Made by a program: the position numbers and the translations under genes | The notes under the pieces: generated by a model | Told to the model about the DNA's origin: nothing | Seen by the model: the letters and a program-made list of their open reading frames with translations, nothing else | Databases searched by the model: none | Shown: one piece after another, positions 14,193-22,359 of the stretch | Numbering within the stretch: the stretch's first letter is position 1 | How the letters are laid out: each line of letters opens with the position of its first letter | Assembly: GCF_000620785.1 (NCBI RefSeq) | Contig: NZ_JIAI01000009.1 | Location: forward strand, 186,001 to 250,000 | Origin: Actinospineispora acaciae DSM 45401 | GTDB lineage: Bacteria > Actinomycetota > Actinomycetes > Mycobacteriales > Pseudonocardiaceae | Direction: 5' to 3' | Length of the DNA stretch: 64,000 nt

Positions 14193-16532
14193 TTGTCGAA
14201 CTCATCTCACGAGCGCGAGCTGCGCGACGAGCAGGCCTATGTGGCCCGGCTTTATGCGCGGCTCGACGCGGAGCGGAAATGGGTGTCCAAGGCGCTGGAC
14301 GCGGCGCTGTCGGACAGCACGGCGACCGGGCCGGACGAGCGCTGGCTGCGTGACGCGGCGGTGGACACCTGGTCGGACCGGCGGCGTCGGCTGCGGGTGG
14401 CGGACAGCGGGCTGTGCTTCGGGCGGATCGACACCGAGCGGGACGGGCCGCTGCACATCGGCCGGATCGGTTTGTCGGAAGATGACGCCGCGGATTCTCG
14501 CCAGTTGTTGATCGACTGGCGGGCGCCGGTGGCGCGGCCATTTTACACCGCCACCGGGGCGAATCCGGAGGGCATCTCCCGGCGCCGGCATTTCCGCACC
14601 CGGGGCCGTTCGCTGGTCGACTTCCAGGACGAGTGGTTCGCCGACGGGGCACTGCTGGAGCCCGACGGTTCGGACGCCGCGCTGCTGGCCGCGGTGAACG
14701 CGGCGCGCACCGACGGCATGCGCGACATCGTGGCCACCATCCAGGCCGCCCAGGACGAGGTGATCCGGCTCGGCTCCACCGGCGTGGTGGTCGTGGAGGG
14801 CGGCCCCGGCACCGGCAAGACGGCGGTGGCCCTGCACCGGGTGGCCTACCTGCTCTACGAGCACCGGGAGCGGATGTCGCGGCGGGGCGTGCTGCTGGTC
14901 GGCCCGAACCCCGGTTTCCTGGACTACGTCGGCGGCGTGCTGCCCGCACTGGGCGAGACCGACGTCGTGTTCACCACGCTCGGCGGGCTGATGCCCGGGG
15001 TCCGCACCGGCCGCAGGGACACCCCGGAGGCCATCCGGGTCAAGGGCGGCGAGGCGATGGTGGACGTTCTGGAGGCCGCCGTGCTGGACCGCCAGGAGCT
15101 GCCCGACGAGCCGATCGAGATCCCGCTGGACGACGTCACGCTGTGGCTCGACGCCGAGCTCGCCGGCGCCGCCAGGGACGCCGCGCGGGCCAGCCGGCTG
15201 GTGCACAACCAGGCCAGGGCGGTGTTCGACAACGAGGTGATCGAGGCGCTGACGGTGCGCGCGGTGGCGCGCATCGGCGCCGGCTGGCTGCACCCCGAGC
15301 AGCCGGACCCGATCGCCGAGCAGGTCATCGAGGAGTTCGGCGAGCCGACCGAGGAGGACAACCTGGCCGAGAACCTGACAGCCGACGTGCGCGCCGAGCT
15401 GTCCGGCAGCCAGGCGCTGGCCGACGCGCTGGACCGGCTGTGGCCGATGCTCACCCCGCAACGCCTGCTCGCCGACCTGCTCGGCTCCCGGGAGCGGTTG
15501 GAGACGGCGGCCGCCGTGCTCCCGCCCGCCGACCGCGACGCGCTGTACCGCGCGGACGGCTCCGCCTGGACGGTCTCCGACGTGCCGCTGCTGGACGAGG
15601 CGGTGGACATGCTCGGCTCGGACGGCACCGAGGAGGCCGCCGAGGACGAGGAGGCCGTCGAACAGCTCGACTACGCCGAGGGCGTGCTGGAGATCCTGGA
15701 CACCGAGGAGGACCCCGACGAGGAGGTGCTGCGCGCCGTCGACCTGATGGCCGCCGACGCGCTCGCCGAACGCCAGCAGGAGCAAGACCTGCGCGGGCTG
15801 GCCGAACGCGCCGCCGCCGACCGCAACTGGGCCTACGGCCACGTGGTGGTGGACGAGGCGCAGGAGCTGTCCGAGATGGACTGGCGCGCGCTGATGCGCC
15901 GCTGCCCGACCAAGTCCATGACGATCGTCGGCGACCTGGCCCAGCGCGAGTCCCCGGCCGGCGCCCCGACCTGGGCGGACATGCTGGACAAGCACGTACC
16001 CGGGCGCTGGGCCTACCGCGCGCTGACCGTCAACTACCGCACCCCGGCCGACATCATGGACATCGCCGCCGACGTGCTCGCCGAGGTCGACCCGGCGCTG
16101 CGCCCGCCCACCTCGGTGCGCCGCACCGGCTCGCCGCCGTGGGCCGGCGCGGTCGACGACGGCGAGCTGCCCGGCGCGGTGCTGGCGGCGGTGACGCGGC
16201 TGGCCGACGAGGTGGGGGAGGGCACCGTCGCGGTGATCGCGCCGCCGGGCACGCCGCTGCCGTTGCGGCTGCGCTCCCGGCTCGACGGCCTGGACCGCCG
16301 GGTGTCCGTGCTCACCCCGTACGACGCCAAGGGCCTCGAGTTCGACGCGGTGCTGCTGTGCGAGCCCGGCCGGATGCTGGACGGCTCGCGGGCCGGCGCG
16401 GCGGAGCTGTACGTGGCGCTCACCCGGGCCACCCAGCGGCTCGGCGTGCTGCACACCGAGCCCCTGCCGGCCGCCCTCGCCGGCCTGGTCACCTGGGACG
16501 CCCGCGCCGCCGTCCCCGCCGCCGGCCGCTGA
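14193..16532 (+). CDS. helR: HelD/HelR-type RNA polymerase-associated helicase
   Basis: This 779-residue protein has an N-terminal coiled-coil-like segment (ELRDEQAYVARLYARLDAERKWV), a split UvrD-like motor with Walker A VVEGGPGTGKTAVALHR near residue 203, Walker B VVVDEAQELSEMDWRAL near 555, and C-terminal SVLTPYDAKGLEFDAVLL and ELYVALTRATQRL. Between the motor halves is an acidic insert (DGTEEAAEDEEAVEQLDYAEG). This is the layout of actinobacterial HelD/HelR, which removes RNA polymerase from stalled complexes and in some species gives rifamycin tolerance. The start is TTG 14193 after GGGGAA. No rifamycin-associated promoter element is evident upstream. Confidence 0.85.
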   Translation: MSNSSHERELRDEQAYVARLYARLDAERKWVSKALDAALSDSTATGPDERWLRDAAVDTWSDRRRRLRVADSGLCFGRIDTERDGPLHIGRIGLSEDDAADSRQLLIDWRAPVARPFYTATGANPEGISRRRHFRTRGRSLVDFQDEWFADGALLEPDGSDAALLAAVNAARTDGMRDIVATIQAAQDEVIRLGSTGVVVVEGGPGTGKTAVALHRVAYLLYEHRERMSRRGVLLVGPNPGFLDYVGGVLPALGETDVVFTTLGGLMPGVRTGRRDTPEAIRVKGGEAMVDVLEAAVLDRQELPDEPIEIPLDDVTLWLDAELAGAARDAARASRLVHNQARAVFDNEVIEALTVRAVARIGAGWLHPEQPDPIAEQVIEEFGEPTEEDNLAENLTADVRAELSGSQALADALDRLWPMLTPQRLLADLLGSRERLETAAAVLPPADRDALYRADGSAWTVSDVPLLDEAVDMLGSDGTEEAAEDEEAVEQLDYAEGVLEILDTEEDPDEEVLRAVDLMAADALAERQQEQDLRGLAERAAADRNWAYGHVVVDEAQELSEMDWRALMRRCPTKSMTIVGDLAQRESPAGAPTWADMLDKHVPGRWAYRALTVNYRTPADIMDIAADVLAEVDPALRPPTSVRRTGSPPWAGAVDDGELPGAVLAAVTRLADEVGEGTVAVIAPPGTPLPLRLRSRLDGLDRRVSVLTPYDAKGLEFDAVLLCEPGRMLDGSRAGAAELYVALTRATQRLGVLHTEPLPAALAGLVTWDARAAVPAAGR

Positions 16533-16573
16533 CCTCCGCGCTCGCGAGGAGTGCCGGTCGAACCCCCCGCCCG

Positions 16574-16616
16574 CGAGTCGGGCGTCTCAGCACACCGAGT
16601 CGCGCGTCCGAGCACA
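16574..16616. repeat. Two 21-bp direct repeats with 22-nt period
   Basis: CGAGTCGGGCGTCTCAGCAC (16574-16593) is followed at 16596 by CGAGTCGCGCGTCCGAGCAC, three mismatches. The GAGTCG core recurs every 22 nt. A similar 22-nt-period GAGTCG pair lies at 51980-52021. Confidence 0.7.
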
Positions 16617-16630
16617 CACGTGGCCGCTCC

Positions 16631-16705
16631 TTTCCGTGATCATCAGGCCACCACGGTTGCTATAACACGCCGAAAACAACCCTGACGGCCTGATGATCAT
16701 GAAAA
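16631..16705. terminator. Long inverted repeat between convergent helR and PPOX genes
   Basis: TGATCATCAGGCC (16637-16649) pairs perfectly with GGCCTGATGATCA (16687-16699), with a 37-nt loop. A TTT run precedes and an AAAA run follows the stem, so it could end transcription from both sides. The central loop contains GCTATAAC, recalling the GCTATG loops of the other palindromes here. Confidence 0.6.
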
Positions 16706-16727
16706 CGGCTCGCGCCGCCGCCGGCCG

Positions 16728-17123
16728 CTAGTTCGTGCCGGGGCCGGCGGGCACGGTGATCCGGATGCCGACGGTGCCGGTGGGGCCGCGTCGCAGCCTG
16801 CTGCCCAGCATCGCGACCCGGCCGACCAGCCCGTACCGGGCCGCGATCAGCCGCCGGACGCGCTCGGATCCCTCGGAATCGAGCAGCAGGGCGTGGCCGG
16901 CCACCTCGGTGCCGGTGGGGCGGCCGCGCGCGGTGCATGGCGCGAGCCGCACCGCGCCGTCGCGGCGGATCCGCTTGACCTTGCCGGCGTCGGCGGCCGA
17001 CCAGATCACCAGGCCGTCGCCGTCGCGGGCCGCCCAGACCGGCGTGGGCACGGCGGTGCCGTCCCGCCGGAACGTGGTCACCAGCAGGTAGGGGGCGGCG
17101 GCGAGGCGGTCGATCTCGTCCAC
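16728..17123 (-). CDS. PPOX-class (F420/flavin-dependent) oxidoreductase
   Basis: The 131-residue protein has the split-beta-barrel flavin fold: PYLLVTTFRRDGTAVPTPVWAARDGDGLVIWS at the start, GKVKRIRRDGAVRLAPCTARG in the middle and a final IRITV strand. This subgroup often uses coenzyme F420, which actinobacteria make. The substrate is unknown. It is transcribed against the his genes, lies between helR and hisF, and its GTG start follows a TAGAGT -10 by 6 nt. Confidence 0.8.
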   Translation of the reverse strand: MDEIDRLAAAPYLLVTTFRRDGTAVPTPVWAARDGDGLVIWSAADAGKVKRIRRDGAVRLAPCTARGRPTGTEVAGHALLLDSEGSERVRRLIAARYGLVGRVAMLGSRLRRGPTGTVGIRITVPAGPGTN

Positions 17124-17129
17124 CGGGGC

Positions 17130-17135
17130 ACTCTA
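17130..17135 (-). promoter_or_regulatory. -10 element of PPOX-class gene
   Basis: Read on the minus strand, TAGAGT ends 6 nt before the GTG at 17123. The spacing is that of a leaderless mRNA. Confidence 0.5.
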
Positions 17136-17181
17136 CGGCGGGTTGGGCACGGGCGGCGCCGGCCGTGGGGGTTGGGGTGTT

Positions 17182-17187
17182 TAGGCT
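17182..17187 (+). promoter_or_regulatory. -10 element of hisF, leaderless type
   Basis: TAGGCT ends 7 nt before the hisF ATG at 17195. It marks a new transcription unit, hisF-membrane protein-hisI. Confidence 0.6.
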
Positions 17188-17194
17188 GGTCGGT

Positions 17195-17977
17195 ATGGCT
17201 GTCGCGGTGCGAGTCATCCCCTGCCTGGACGTGGACGCCGGGCGGGTGGTCAAGGGCGTCAACTTCGCCGACCTGGTGGACGCGGGCGACCCGGTCGAGA
17301 TGGCCAGGGTGTACGACGCCGAGGGCGCCGACGAGCTGACCTTCCTGGACGTCACGGCGTCCTCGGGGGAGCGGGCCACCATGATCGACGTGGTCCGCCG
17401 CACCGCCGAGCAGGTGTTCATCCCGCTCACCGTGGGCGGCGGCATCCGCGCCACCGAGGACGTGGACCGGCTGCTGCGGGCCGGCGCGGACAAGGTCAGC
17501 ATCAACACCGCCGCGATCGCCCGCCCCGAGCTGCTCGCGGAGGCCAGCAGGCGGTTCGGCGCGCAGTGCATCGTGCTCTCGGTGGACGCCCGCCGGGTGC
17601 CCGAGGGCCCCGAGGGCGGAGCGCCGACCCCGTCCGGCTGGGAGGTCACCACCCACGGCGGCCGCAGGGGCACCGGCATCGACGCCGTCGAGTGGGCCGC
17701 GCGGGGCCAGGAGCTGGGCGTCGGGGAGATCCTGCTCAATTCGATGGACGCGGACGGCACCCGCGCAGGCTTCGACCTGGAGATGATCGCGGCGGTGCGC
17801 GCCGTGGTGGACGTCCCGGTCATCGCGAGCGGTGGTGCCGGCGAGCTGGCACACTTCGTGCCCGCCGTGCGAGCCGGCGCCGACGCGGTGCTCGCGGCCA
17901 GCGTCTTCCACTTCGGCCAGCTGCGCATCGGCGAGGTGAAGGACGTGCTGCGCGCCGCTCTCGTGGAGGTCCGTTGA
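17195..17977 (+). CDS. hisF: Imidazole glycerol phosphate synthase, cyclase subunit
   Basis: HisF uses ammonia from HisH to convert PRFAR to imidazole glycerol phosphate and AICAR. The 260-residue barrel has the catalytic aspartates in VRVIPCLDVDAGRVVKGVNF (near 13) and ILLNSMDADGTRAGFD (near 132), plus IPLTVGGGIRA and VPVIASGGAGE phosphate loops. ATG 17195 is chosen from the -10 spacing and family start. Its stop overlaps the TTG of the following membrane-protein gene. Confidence 0.96.
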   Translation: MAVAVRVIPCLDVDAGRVVKGVNFADLVDAGDPVEMARVYDAEGADELTFLDVTASSGERATMIDVVRRTAEQVFIPLTVGGGIRATEDVDRLLRAGADKVSINTAAIARPELLAEASRRFGAQCIVLSVDARRVPEGPEGGAPTPSGWEVTTHGGRRGTGIDAVEWAARGQELGVGEILLNSMDADGTRAGFDLEMIAAVRAVVDVPVIASGGAGELAHFVPAVRAGADAVLAASVFHFGQLRIGEVKDVLRAALVEVR

Positions 17978-18744
17978 AACGTTTTCCGGCGTCGCCGCGC
18001 GAGCGCCTCGCGGCCGGTGCGCTGGTCGCCGGGGCCGCCGTGTTCGTCGGCATGGCGGTGGCCGGGCTGCTCGGCGGGAGCGGGGCGACCCGAGGCGACC
18101 TGCTCACGCTCGCGTTCGCCCTGCTCGGCGCCGACCTGGTCATCGCGGCCGCGCTGCTCACCGGCTGGTACCCGGTGCGGCCGGTGGCCCAGGGGCTGGC
18201 CATCTTCGGCGCGCTGGTGCACGTGCTCGTGCTGTTGCGCAGCGGGCCGTGGTGGATGCGAGGCTGGTCGGGGCTGCTCGCCGCCGCGCACCTGTACGGC
18301 CTGGTGCTGCTGTTCGCCCTCAGCTCGCGCGAGCAGTACGAGGACGAACTGGACGACGAGCCCGAAGCCCCGGAGCAGCCACCCGCCGCGCCGGACCCCG
18401 CCCCCGTCGCCGCGGCCGACGAGGCTGACGACGAGGGTGTCCATGACCCGACCGCCGACCGAGCCGACGACCCGACCGCCGACCGAGCCGACGACCCGAG
18501 CCATGACGCGGACGGCGACCTGACAGTTGCCAAGGCCGACGACGTGGACGGCGGCCCAACCGCCGCCGAGCAGGCCGATGACACGGGCGGTGACCAGCCC
18601 GGTGCCCGCGGCGACGACACGAGCGACGAGCAGGCGCGCGACGACGAGCCCGACACTCCCGACCGGGATGACGGCCACGCGCCGGCCGTCGAGTCCGTCA
18701 CCGGCGCCCGGTCCGCCGGCGGCGGCCGCGAGGAGGAAACATGA
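17974..18744 (+). CDS. Membrane protein with acidic repeat tail
   Basis: No function is recognised. The 256-residue product has about four hydrophobic segments in the first 115 residues (LAAGALVAGAAVFVGMAVAGLLGG; LLTLAFALLGADLVIAAALL; VAQGLAIFGALVHVLVLL; LLAAAHLYGLVLLFAL). An Asp/Glu/Pro-rich, disordered-looking tail of about 135 residues follows. Two exact 24-bp repeats (18445-18492) encode DPTADRAD twice. TTG 17974 overlaps the hisF stop and follows GGAGG, and its own stop overlaps hisI, so it is locked into the his operon. Confidence 0.8.
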   Translation: MKRFPASPRERLAAGALVAGAAVFVGMAVAGLLGGSGATRGDLLTLAFALLGADLVIAAALLTGWYPVRPVAQGLAIFGALVHVLVLLRSGPWWMRGWSGLLAAAHLYGLVLLFALSSREQYEDELDDEPEAPEQPPAAPDPAPVAAADEADDEGVHDPTADRADDPTADRADDPSHDADGDLTVAKADDVDGGPTAAEQADDTGGDQPGARGDDTSDEQARDDEPDTPDRDDGHAPAVESVTGARSAGGGREEET

Positions 18745-19082
18745 GCCTTGACCCCCAGATCGCCGCCAGGCTGAAACGCAACCCGGACGGGCTGGTCTGC
18801 GCGGTCGCCCAACAGCGCGGCAGCGGCGAGGTGCTCATGGTCGCCTGGATGAACGACGAGGCGCTGCACCGCACCCTGACCACCCGCAAGGCCACCTACT
18901 TCTCCCGCAGCCGCCAGCGGCTCTGGGTGAAGGGCGAGACGTCCGGGCACACCCAGTACGTCCACGAGGTCAGGCTGGACTGCGACGGCGACACGGTGCT
19001 GCTGGTCGTCGACCAGACCGGCGCCGCCTGCCACACCGGCGACCGCACCTGCTTCGACGCCGACGTACTGCTCGCGGACTGA
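18741..19082 (+). CDS. hisI: Phosphoribosyl-AMP cyclohydrolase
   Basis: HisI opens the purine ring of PR-AMP, the third histidine step. The 113-residue monofunctional form has MVAWMNDEAL, YFSRSRQRLWVKGETSGH, the metal-binding VRLDCDGDTVLL and the cysteines of AACHTGDRTCF. Zinc and magnesium ligands are therefore all present. ATG 18741 overlaps the stop of the membrane-protein gene, so this gene ends a three-gene unit starting at hisF. Confidence 0.96.
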   Translation: MSLDPQIAARLKRNPDGLVCAVAQQRGSGEVLMVAWMNDEALHRTLTTRKATYFSRSRQRLWVKGETSGHTQYVHEVRLDCDGDTVLLVVDQTGAACHTGDRTCFDADVLLAD

Positions 19083-19125
19083 TCGCTCGCCGCATACCTA
19101 CCTGGGGTGCCGCACACCCCCCACC

Positions 19126-19157
19126 GTGCGCGACACCGCCACGAGCTATGCGACGCC
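19126..19157. repeat. Intergenic repeat between hisI and VOC gene
   Basis: GTGCGCGACACC, a short gap and ACGAGCTATGCGACGCC form a unit that recurs almost unchanged at 60797-60826. Both copies lie between convergent genes. It may help end transcription. Confidence 0.6.
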
Positions 19158-19161
19158 GGCG

Positions 19162-19503
19162 TCAGGCGGTGGACTGGTCCAGCACGTGCACCGGGTTGCC
19201 GGCCGGGTCGTGGAAGGTGGTCATGTGGCCGCCCGGGATCTCCTGGGGTGCCTCGGCGAACGTGATCTTGTCGCGGTAGCTCTCGTGGAACTCCTTCACG
19301 CTGTCCACCAGGAACGTCGGGCCGGGGCGCGCGCCCTCCTCGGTGATCTTGTCGATCATGAGCTGGACGTCGGTGCCCGGGAGCTGGAAGGCCACGGTGG
19401 TGTCGCCCTCCCGCCACGCCTCCTCCCAGCCGAGCGTGTCCCGGTAGAACGCCAGCGCCGCCCCCACGTCCGGAACGGGGATGGTGATGAAGGCGAGTTT
19501 CAC
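19162..19503 (-). CDS. VOC-family (glyoxalase-like) protein
   Basis: The 113-residue product has one pair of beta-alpha-beta modules: FITIPVPDVGAALAFYRDTLGW at the start and HMTTFHDPAGNPVHVLDQS at the end. These are typical of small VOC dioxygenase/glyoxalase/resistance proteins; the substrate cannot be told. GTG 19503 follows GGGAGG. It is divergent from a tetR gene with a shared operator, so it is probably that regulator's target. Confidence 0.85.
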   Translation of the reverse strand: MKLAFITIPVPDVGAALAFYRDTLGWEEAWREGDTTVAFQLPGTDVQLMIDKITEEGARPGPTFLVDSVKEFHESYRDKITFAEAPQEIPGGHMTTFHDPAGNPVHVLDQSTA

Positions 19504-19523
19504 GTTGACCTCCCATAATGTCG

Positions 19524-19538
19524 TTACGGCATCCGTAA
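19524..19538. promoter_or_regulatory. TetR operator between VOC and tetR genes
   Basis: TTACGG-CAT-CCGTAA is a perfect inverted repeat in the 54-bp gap between the divergent genes. It sits just upstream of the tetR -10 element, where a bound repressor would block both promoters. Confidence 0.75.
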
Positions 19539-19544
19539 GCAGAC

Positions 19545-19550
19545 TATACT
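19545..19550 (+). promoter_or_regulatory. -10 element of tetR gene, leaderless type
   Basis: TATACT ends 7 nt before GTG 19558. It is one of the closest matches to a consensus -10 in the window. Confidence 0.65.
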
Positions 19551-19557
19551 CACCAAC

Positions 19558-20121
19558 GTGCGTGAGTGGGTTCCCGTTCCCGGATCGACCCGGGGGGACC
19601 TGGCGCTGGCCGCGGTGCGCGAGTTCGCCGCGCTCGGCTACGCCGGCGTCGCCGTCACCGACCTGGCCACCGCGGCCGGGGTGACCACCGGCGCGCTGTA
19701 CCACCACTTCGGCAGCAAGAAGGGCCTGTACCGGGTGGTGCGCGACGACGTCGAGCGCCGGGTGCTGGACCGGATGGAGGGCGCGGCGCAGGCGCGTGCC
19801 GAGGACGGCCCGGCCGCCGCGGTGCGGGCCGCGCTGTTGGTCGGCTTCGACTGGGCGAGCGGGCAGGGCATGGCGCGGCTGCTCGCGGAGCCGCACCCGG
19901 GCCGGCGCGCGGACCCGGGAGCGGACCCGGTGGCCGAGCTGCTGGCCGGCATCTCCGGCGGCGGGGTCGCGCTGGCCGCCGTGCTGGTCTCGGCGTGGCG
20001 GGCCGCGCTGTGGCTGACCACCGAGGGCACCCCCGCGAACGACGCCCGCCAGGCGCTGGCCGCGCTGCGCCTGGATCTCCCGGTGAGCCCGGGTGGTCAG
20101 CCCAGCGGGCCGGTGAGGTAG
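19558..20121 (+). CDS. TetR-family repressor
   Basis: The 187-residue protein has an N-terminal helix-turn-helix (AALGYAGVAVTDLATAAGVTTGALYHHFGSKKGLYRVV) at about residues 24-62 and a helical ligand domain. The divergent VOC gene and the palindrome between them suggest it controls that gene and itself. The start is GTG 19558, set by the -10 element. Its last 25 bp overlap the end of the convergent tetR gene. The ligand is unknown. Confidence 0.88.
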   Translation: MREWVPVPGSTRGDLALAAVREFAALGYAGVAVTDLATAAGVTTGALYHHFGSKKGLYRVVRDDVERRVLDRMEGAAQARAEDGPAAAVRAALLVGFDWASGQGMARLLAEPHPGRRADPGADPVAELLAGISGGGVALAAVLVSAWRAALWLTTEGTPANDARQALAALRLDLPVSPGGQPSGPVR

Positions 20122-20732
20122 CGCTGCAGGTTCGGGCCGATGGCGGCGGCCAGGGTGTCCGCGTCGGCGGTGGACAGCGGGTCCAGCTTGACCACGTAGC
20201 GAGCCATGCCCAGGCCGACCATCTGTGAGCCGCACAGGCAGGCCCGCAGCTCGGGTTGGTCGGGGCCCAGCGCATGGGTCAACCGGCGGAAGATCACGTT
20301 CACCACGAACTCGCGCATCATGCGGGCCGCCGCCTCGTGGGTGGCCACGCTGCGCAGCAGCGCCGCGAACGCGCCGCCCCCGCTGGCGTCCCACACCGCG
20401 ATGAAGTTGCGCACGATCCGCTCGCCCGCGGTGTCCGGGTCCCCTTCCAGCACGCGGGTCAGGATGATCTCCGGGTTGACCGGCAGGTCCAGCGCGGCCA
20501 CGAACAGGCCGTTCTTGCCGCCGAACCAGTGGTTGACCATCGCCGCGTCCACCCCGGCGGCCGCCGCGATCGAGCGCACCCTGGCGCCCTGGTAGCCGCG
20601 CTCGGCGAACTCCGTGCGCGCGGCGGCCAGCAGCGCGCCCCTGGTGTCCTCCCCGGCCGGCCGACGACCCCGGCGGCGCGCGGCGGTGTCGGTCTCGGTC
20701 ACCGGGTGGCTCGGTACGGCGGACGGGTTCAC
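20097..20732 (-). CDS. TetR-family regulator
   Basis: The 211-residue protein has an arginine-rich N-terminal arm, then RGALLAAARTEFAERGYQGARVRSIAAAAGVDAAMVNHWFGGKNGLFVAAL, a clear TetR helix-turn-helix at about residues 30-77. The rest is a helical ligand-binding domain. GTG 20732 is the nearest start, though its AGGAGG overlaps the codon. It is divergent from trpE with only 73 bp between them, so a role in trpE control is possible but unproven. Confidence 0.82.
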   Translation of the reverse strand: MNPSAVPSHPVTETDTAARRRGRRPAGEDTRGALLAAARTEFAERGYQGARVRSIAAAAGVDAAMVNHWFGGKNGLFVAALDLPVNPEIILTRVLEGDPDTAGERIVRNFIAVWDASGGGAFAALLRSVATHEAAARMMREFVVNVIFRRLTHALGPDQPELRACLCGSQMVGLGMARYVVKLDPLSTADADTLAAAIGPNLQRYLTGPLG

Positions 20733-20793
20733 CTCCTCATCCTGACACTCGACCGATGGGCGTGCCCGGGGCGGCGCCCTGCCGGGTGAGCGG

Positions 20794-20799
20794 CACAAT
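20794..20799 (+). promoter_or_regulatory. -10 element of trpE
   Basis: CACAAT ends 6 nt before the trpE ATG. There is no leader peptide or tryptophan-codon attenuator upstream. Confidence 0.5.
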
Positions 20800-20805
20800 G
20801 ACCAC

Positions 20806-22359
20806 ATGACGGCAAGTTCGGTGCATGCGGGGACCTCGGCGCTGGGCGCGGTGACGCCGAGCCGGGAGGAGTTCCGGGAGCTGGCGCACGGTCACCGGGT
20901 GATCCCGGTGGCGCGCCGGCTGCTGGCCGACGACGAGACGCCGATCGGGCTCTACCGCAAGCTCGCCGCCGACCGGCCCGGCACGTTCCTGCTGGAGTCG
21001 GCGGAGAACGGCAGGTCCTGGTCCCGCTGGTCGTTCGTGGGCGCGCACTGCGCGGCCACCCTGACCGAGGTGAACGGCGAGGCCACCTGGCTGGGCAGCC
21101 CGCCGGTCGGGCTGACGTCCGGGGGCGACCCGCTGGTGGCGCTGCGCCAGTGCGTCGAGGAGCTGCGCACCGAGCCGCTGGCCGGGCTGCCGCCGCTGAC
21201 CGGCGGCATGGTCGGGTACCTGGCCTACGACATCGTGCGCCGGCTGGAGCGGCTGCCCGACCAGACCGAGGACGACCTGGGCCTGCCCGACCTGGTCATG
21301 CTGCTGGCCACCGACCTGGCCGCGCTGGACCACCACGAAGGCACCGTGACGCTGCTGGCGAACGCGGTGAACTGGGACAACACCCCGGACCGGGTGGACG
21401 CCGCCTACGACGACGCGGTCGCGCGGCTGGACCGGATGACCGAGGAGCTCGGCGCCTCGGCCCCGTCCACGGTGGCCGTCTACCGGCCCGTGCAGCCGAG
21501 CTTCACCCGGCGGCGCAGCCTGGACGAGCACTGCGCGGCCGTGGTCGCGGCCAAGGAGCAGATCCTGGCCGGCGAGGCGTTCCAGGTGGTCGTCTCGCAG
21601 CGGTTCGAGTCGGAGATCTCGGCGGACTCGCTGGACGTCTACCGGGTGCTGCGCGCCACCAACCCGAGCCCGTACATGTACCTGCTGCGCCTGGCCGACG
21701 CCGACGGCCGGCGGTTCGACATCGTCGGCTCCAGCCCGGAGGCCCTGGTGACCGTCCGCGACGGCCAGGCCACCACGCACCCGATCGCCGGCACCCGGTG
21801 GCGCGGTGCCACCGAGGAGGAGGACGTGCTGCTGGAGAAGGACCTGCGCCACGACGAGAAGGAACGCGCCGAGCACGTCATGCTGGTCGACCTGGGGCGC
21901 AACGACCTGGGCCGGGTGTGCGAGCCGGGCACGGTGAAGGTGCACAACTTCTTCCAGGTGGAGCGCTACAGCCACGTCATGCACCTGGTGTCCACGGTGA
22001 CCGGCCGGCTCGCCGAGGGGCGCAACGCGTTCGACGCGGTGGCCGCCTGCTTCCCGGCCGGCACCCTGTCGGGGGCGCCCAAGCCGCGCGCCATGGAGAT
22101 CATCGAGGAGCTGGAGCCGACCCGGCGCGGGCTCTACGGCGGCATCGTGGGCTACCTCGACTTCGCCGGGGACGCCGACACCGCCATCGCCATCCGCACC
22201 GCCCTGGTCCGCGACGGCGTCGCCTACGTGCAGGCCGGCGGCGGCATCGTGGCCGACTCCGACCCGGTCGCCGAGGACACCGAAACCCTGAACAAGGCGC
22301 GCGCCGTGCTGTCCGCCATTGCCACCGCGGAGACGCTCGCCCAGCCGGGCGGGACATGA
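20806..22359 (+). CDS. trpE: Anthranilate synthase component I
   Basis: TrpE makes anthranilate from chorismate with ammonia from TrpG. The 517-residue product has the N-terminal feedback region (TFLLESAENGRSWSRWSFVG), then QVVVSQRFE, SPYMYLLRL, GSSPEALV, HPIAGTRWRG, ERAEHVMLVDLGRNDLGRV and the magnesium/chorismate site FPAGTLSGAPKPRAMEIIEELE. No trpG lies beside it. ATG 20806 is set by the -10 spacing. Its stop overlaps the next gene. Confidence 0.96.
   Translation: MTASSVHAGTSALGAVTPSREEFRELAHGHRVIPVARRLLADDETPIGLYRKLAADRPGTFLLESAENGRSWSRWSFVGAHCAATLTEVNGEATWLGSPPVGLTSGGDPLVALRQCVEELRTEPLAGLPPLTGGMVGYLAYDIVRRLERLPDQTEDDLGLPDLVMLLATDLAALDHHEGTVTLLANAVNWDNTPDRVDAAYDDAVARLDRMTEELGASAPSTVAVYRPVQPSFTRRRSLDEHCAAVVAAKEQILAGEAFQVVVSQRFESEISADSLDVYRVLRATNPSPYMYLLRLADADGRRFDIVGSSPEALVTVRDGQATTHPIAGTRWRGATEEEDVLLEKDLRHDEKERAEHVMLVDLGRNDLGRVCEPGTVKVHNFFQVERYSHVMHLVSTVTGRLAEGRNAFDAVAACFPAGTLSGAPKPRAMEIIEELEPTRRGLYGGIVGYLDFAGDADTAIAIRTALVRDGVAYVQAGGGIVADSDPVAEDTETLNKARAVLSAIATAETLAQPGGT

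Noticed and set aside
14202..16454. A 750-codon minus-strand frame opposite helR
   Set aside because: Composition is that of an antisense shadow; the HelD/HelR motifs are all on the plus strand.
18445..18492. A CRISPR or minisatellite
   Set aside because: There are only two and a partial 24-bp units, they lie in a coding frame and have no spacers; this is a protein tail repeat.
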